DNA from: Rhytidiadelphus loreus
Lineage: Eukaryota; Streptophyta; Bryopsida; Hypnales; Hylocomiaceae
NCBI GenBank assembly: GCA_947034895.1
Contig: OX344763.1
Location: forward strand, 65,429,093-65,493,092
Direction: 5' to 3'
DNA: 64,000 nucleotides
Shown here piece by piece: positions 60,101-64,000 of the stretch; position 1 is the stretch's first letter, and every line of letters begins with the position of its first letter. A model generated the notes under the pieces. The model ran no database searches, had not been told where the DNA came from, and worked only from the letters and a program-made list of their open reading frames with translations. Made by a program: the position numbers and the translations under genes.

Positions 60101-61737
60101 ATGCCTCAACTAAGAAGAAACAGACCTTCTAGTGCCAACGAGGTGAACCTCTGGAAAGTAGTTCCAGTTATTCCCTCCACAAAACCGGAAAGGAGCCAGT
60201 TGATGGATGACCTCATTGCCATGGGTTGCCTAGGATTGGCAAACAAACCCTGGGGTTTCAAGGAGGAGTAGATGGTGAGGGAGTTGCTTGGAAAATTATC
60301 AAACCAATTTGACAACACGTTCCAGAGGAGTCCATCTCACTGGAAGGAGGATATGTAGAGGGCAGTGTACAACTTCTGGTCAGCAGGCCTGGGGATGGCA
60401 AGCTGGAAGGATGAGTACATCAAGGGAAAGTTTTGGGGACCGGTAAACTCGAAAGACGGATATGCAATAGAAGACTGCGAGAATGAACGGAACCGGAACT
60501 TGCTAAAGTTCCTGATTCCAATCCTCCACCCGGAGAAGCCAACGAGGGTCACTATCACCCTTGGAAACACAATTTTTGGTGCTCTGAGCGGAGACCGGAA
60601 AGCAGACTGGGCTTGGATTGTTTTTGATCTGGTGTACCAACTAGTTGGTAGGGTGGGAAAGAATAGGGCCACACCAATTAGCCCTTACTTGTTCCATCTC
60701 TATCACCAAAATCAGCTTCTGACGGACACGAAGGAGAAGACCTAGAAGACTTAAGAAACTGTCTTGAAGTACGGAGAGTCGGAGATTGACGAGGAGAAAG
60801 AAGAAGGATCCGGATCCGATCTGGAAACAGAAGAAGACGAGGAGGAGGGTGTGAGGTTGTTTAAACGGCACAAGACGCCGCCGCCGCACGAGAGAGGGAC
60901 GCCTCCGAAAGACAAATCCCCTCTGGAGAAGGGACCGGAAGTGGAGAAGACGGTCCCAGAAGAGACGGATTCCGAGGATCCGTTCAACAATCTCATCTCC
61001 ATCCTCTCCAACATATGAGGAGATTGGAAATACAAGCGGATTAGTCTCGCGACGATTGCGAAGATGGTGGGAGCGCTATCAAACAGTATGCTTCCGGGAA
61101 AAGTCGCAGATTGCATCTCCAACCCAGAGGAGAATCGGAAGCGGGAGGTAGAGATCCAACGACTTCAGGATGAAGTTGATGCCTTGAAGGCAGAGGTCTC
61201 CACCCTCAAGGAAGACATGGTCGCTGCAAGAGACATGTCGGGAGAGACATATAAGGTCGCCAAATAGGTAAGGGCGATATTTGGGGAATCCGGAACAACA
61301 ACCGCCAAGGCTAGGCTGTTCGACGAAGGATGGCTCTAGAACAAGAAACTATCCAATTTCCGGATGGTTCGGATTTTAACAGACTTCACCAATCAGGTAG
61401 AGACAACTATGGTGGGAGCGAGAGAGGTTGCCGACCGGATGGAGGAATGCAACCAGAGGCTGACCGGATCGATGATCCACCTCTTCGACATTTCCTTACC
61501 GGAGTTGTTTCCAAAAAGAACGGAATCGAAGGATGGGAAGAGTTTTACCCTTCAGTCTAAGAAGAACAAACGGAGTATGGCATGCACCGGAATGGAAGAA
61601 CAACTGATGATCTAGAGGCGTTGCCCGAGAGTCCGGATCCTGTAGCTAGAGAACAGAATCGAAATCTATCTGAAGTGTTTGACCAACTGAGGGAGGAACC
61701 CGGAAGTCCCACGTTGAATGTAGGAATTGCGGAGTAG
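60101..61737 (+). pseudogene. Gag-like protein of element F
   Basis: From MPQLRRN at 60101 one frame runs to about 61,610 with roughly eight in-frame stops and no shift. A one-base change near 61.61 kb then leads to the tail ending LNVGIAE at 61737. One stop (TGA near 61,016) stands where D has Arg in the conserved IRGDW, so it is a lost CGA. TAG 60356 stands where D has TGG. Domain order is as in D: CENERNRNLL, VTITLGNTIFGALSG, an acidic stretch, GKVADCISN, then a coiled coil (RLQDEVDALKAEV). Confidence 0.75.
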
Positions 61738-61870
61738 TTAGGAAGCTTTGTATTTTGTAAAGTAAAGTTAGAAACTGGACCGGATGTTGATCCGGTCTGC
61801 TAATTAGGATTAGCCAGAAAGTTTTGCGCAGACTTCTGGGGCTCTTTTTGCTTTTGGGGATTTTCAAATG

Positions 61871-61879
61871 TATATAAAA
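61871..61879 (+). promoter_or_regulatory. Second TATA box, 3' part of element F
   Basis: TATATAAAA followed by TCATTCTCTGC and GGAGAAGAG, the same block as in element D at 45204. Confidence 0.6.
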
Positions 61880-62495
61880 TCATTCTCTGCAAAGGAGAAG
61901 AGAAATGATCATTTTTTCTGAAATTGTTTTGTGTATTATATTTGTTCTTCCTTGTGCGTTTTTCCGGTGTTTGGTAGATTTGTGTAGTGAGGAGTTAGGA
62001 GCGCACGAGCGGTTTTGGGGGTGCTTTCTCCCTTGGTGTTTTTGTTTTGAATCCAAGTGCATGTGAGTGTAAGCCTTCAAGTTGGCACTTGGACCTCTGA
62101 ACTCATTTTTCGTAATATATTGTTAGTTTTTAGGTTAAAAATATGAAAAAATACATAAAAATAGTGTTATTGAGGGTTTTGGTAGAAGTCCCTACCAAAG
62201 TAGTGAGGTATAGCCTTAAAGCGTGAAACATGTAAATCTTTACATTTTCACTAATTTTAGGTCTTATTAGTAAAATTAGATAGTTCAGTTAGTAATTTTA
62301 AGCGAAGTAAGGATTTGAGAGTTAGCCAGTCCTAGTACCTTGTTCATGTGATACAGCATCTATAAATACACATGTAACAAATTGGCTAAAAATTAGAGTC
62401 TAGTCAGAGTCAGTCAAAATCCAATTCGAAAGAATTGGGTTTGTTGTCTACACTCTACAGGAAACTTTGAGAATTCGAATAGTTTGCAGACTAAG

Positions 62496-63015
62496 ATGGA
62501 GGAAATGATGATTGACGCATACAAAAAGGTGCTTTTCTTGGTCAAAGCATGCCAAGAGGTCAAATAGAAGCCCGATCATCCAAGATTCCCTCGGTATCAA
62601 GAATAATTTCTCCCCCGGGTGGAAATTATTAAGGAATTGCTAAAAATAGCATCCTTATTGGAGATTTGGTTTTGCCCTTAGTTGATGGACATCTTGTAGA
62701 AGATTGCCCAAAAGTTTCAGGATTTTACAAAACTCCACGATGACTCCATGGGAAGTCAACCGCTTAAAATTGCATTCGTAAACTCCTAGAGATTACCAAT
62801 GTTGCGGTAAAATCTTACTAAAAATTAGGATAGTGTTTTATGTGCCAATAAAGATCTCTGTTAAGTTTGAAGACATTCCGACATTCCCAAGTACCAGAAT
62901 TAGGACCGACAGCGAATTTTACAAGAATTTACAACTTGGCGGCGGGTTGACCGGGGTACTAGGAGCTAACGGTGTTCGAATGGAGCAATTCAAGGGTCAA
63001 TTCTTACTCCCATGA
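62496..63015 (+). pseudogene. Unrecognised decayed coding stretch with seven TAG/TAA codons
   Basis: From ATG 62496 the frame reads as a plausible helical protein for about 115 codons (AYKKVLFLVKACQEVK, VEIIKELLKIASLLEIWF) with seven in-frame stops, five TAG and two TAA, no TGA. Near 62,830 it passes to the next frame (VPIKISVKFEDIPTFPS) and ends at 63015. Only one CAG remains in the first part. No family was recognised; a gag-like polyprotein start is possible given the upstream TATAAATA. Confidence 0.4.
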
Positions 63016-63820
63016 ATATTATAAACCACTCTAGCTAAACAATTTCATCAAAAAACGCAAACTCCAAAAGTTAGAGTTTTGACTTTTGTTCAAAGTTACC
63101 GTGACTCAAATTTGTGCTTTAAAACAGTTGAAGAGGTAGGGATTATGAATCCTTTGGGCTAATTGGGGTCTTCTGAACACGATGGCACAATTTGTTTTCA
63201 GTTTTGAATTGTCCCTCAAAAGATAGAGAGGGTCAGCCCTTAGTTTGACTTTTTTAAGGTAACTTTGGATCAATCTAGGTTGATTTTGCAAATATATCTT
63301 TTGTAAAATCAAAGATTGGATTTGCTCAAAATACTTGTCTTGTGTAAGAAGCCATCTTTTGAACTAAATAAAGACAATTTAGAACTAATCTTAGATTAAT
63401 TTGCAAAATATCTCGGTTAATTAAGTAGATTTTCAAAATATCTTTGGAAAAATCTAATATTTGATTTGGGGAAGATTCTAAGGCCATTTAGGGCCTAGAA
63501 GGAACTTGCTTGAGGACCTTCCTTCCCATTAAACAAAGATTATTTAGAAAACGCGTTAGGTTAGTTTAGCAAAATATTTAGATTGAAAGTAAAAAAATAT
63601 TTATGAACAACTTACCGAGGGGGCCGGTAGCGAATATATAAGGCCCTTATTCGAGGTTGTTCACGGCCCTGATTCTCTTGTTTCATTCTTGTTGTTACTC
63701 TTGTCATGCTACCGACACTTGTCGCAACACTTTTTACACCAAATTTTGGCTATTTCTTTTTATGTTTTTGTACTTTGAAGGTCCGGAGGGCTCCTTCAAA
63801 GCTTTATTTTCTTTTCTTGT

Positions 63821-63957
63821 TTGAATTTGGAGGCTTCAAGCCCCAAAACTTTGATTTTTAAAAGTTTAGGAGGAGGAAACCCCCTAACTCTATTATTGTT
63901 TGAATTAACTAACTTCTTTCTTGAATTTGGATTTTTCAAGCCCCAAAACTTTGATAT
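63821..63957. repeat. Direct repeat, 37 bp, spaced exactly 100 bp
   Basis: TTGAATTTGG...TTCAAG followed by CCCCAAAACTTTGAT occurs at 63821-63857 and 63921-63957 with three mismatches. Noncoding. Confidence 0.7.
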
Positions 63958-64000
63958 TTTGTGGGTTGTGGTAATACTTCCCAAACTCTGATTGATTTTC

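Larger units (their letters stand above)
59514..62075 (+). mobile_element. Element F: LTR-like element, 3' end missing
   Basis: Starts TGTCGCAACC and follows element D through promoter, gene and second TATA block to about 62,075 (CCAAGTGCATG). There the match stops and unrelated AT-rich DNA begins. CTACG precedes the start, but no second copy was found before the window ends. It is either truncated or itself interrupted by a further insertion that runs out of the window. Confidence 0.8.
62076..64000. other. AT-rich DNA after element F
   Basis: It starts abruptly where the match to element D ends and holds one decayed open frame (62496-63015) with a TATAAATA box at 62364. No right border was found, so it may be part of another element extending past the window. 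Confidence 0.4.

Overview
The window looks like nuclear DNA of a land plant or close streptophyte relative. It has short GT-AG introns, a block of plant telomere motif (CCCTAAA), a CACTA transposon with a 3-bp target duplication, several TG...CA elements with 5-bp duplications, and long AT-rich gene-free stretches. The species cannot be fixed from sequence. A seed-free plant is my guess, from memory of where DUF7869-type proteins occur. No tRNA, rRNA, CRISPR array or ordinary housekeeping gene was seen.

Region 1 (1-13.3 kb) is a gene island. On the minus strand a multi-exon gene (7058 to 1690) runs in the order ParB-like segment with a GQH motif, methyltransferase-like glycine motif, disordered linker, FCP1/HAD-like domain. 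A second, more degenerate FCP1-like gene follows (1181 to 316). Divergently, on the plus strand (8293-12458), lies a DUF7869-type gene with possible transposase ancestry. About 25 copies of one 19-bp palindrome (TATCGGCTGCCAGCCGATA) are spread through the introns and flanks, and a few lie in exons.

Region 2 (24.5-49 kb) holds a second copy of the same fusion architecture on the minus strand (47516 to about 24524). It is torn apart by three inserted elements (B, C and D), and D itself carries a 5.3-kb CACTA transposon. Removing each element plus one 5-bp target duplication gives one continuous reading frame at every junction, so these really are pieces of one gene. This island carries a different 19-bp palindrome with the same 9-1-9 design (TATCGTCGAGTCGACGATA).

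The six mobile elements A-F (3.4-3.9 kb when intact) begin TG or TA, end CA, have 5-bp target duplications and no internal long repeats, and carry a promoter plus one roughly 600-codon gene for a coiled-coil, gag-like protein. They read like giant solo LTRs or a little-known short-inverted-repeat class. Between them lie AT-rich spacers with diverged tandem repeats (13.4-14.3, 16.3-16.8, 17.9-18.3, 18.6-23.3 and 57.7-59.0 kb).

A pattern common to the genes is that reading frames run for hundreds of codons with few or no frameshifts yet contain many in-frame stops. These are mostly TAG, some TAA, few TGA, and usually fit lost CAG, CAA or CGA codons. The best reading is recent decay by cytosine deamination. 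Correction of stops at RNA level is the exciting alternative and is directly testable.
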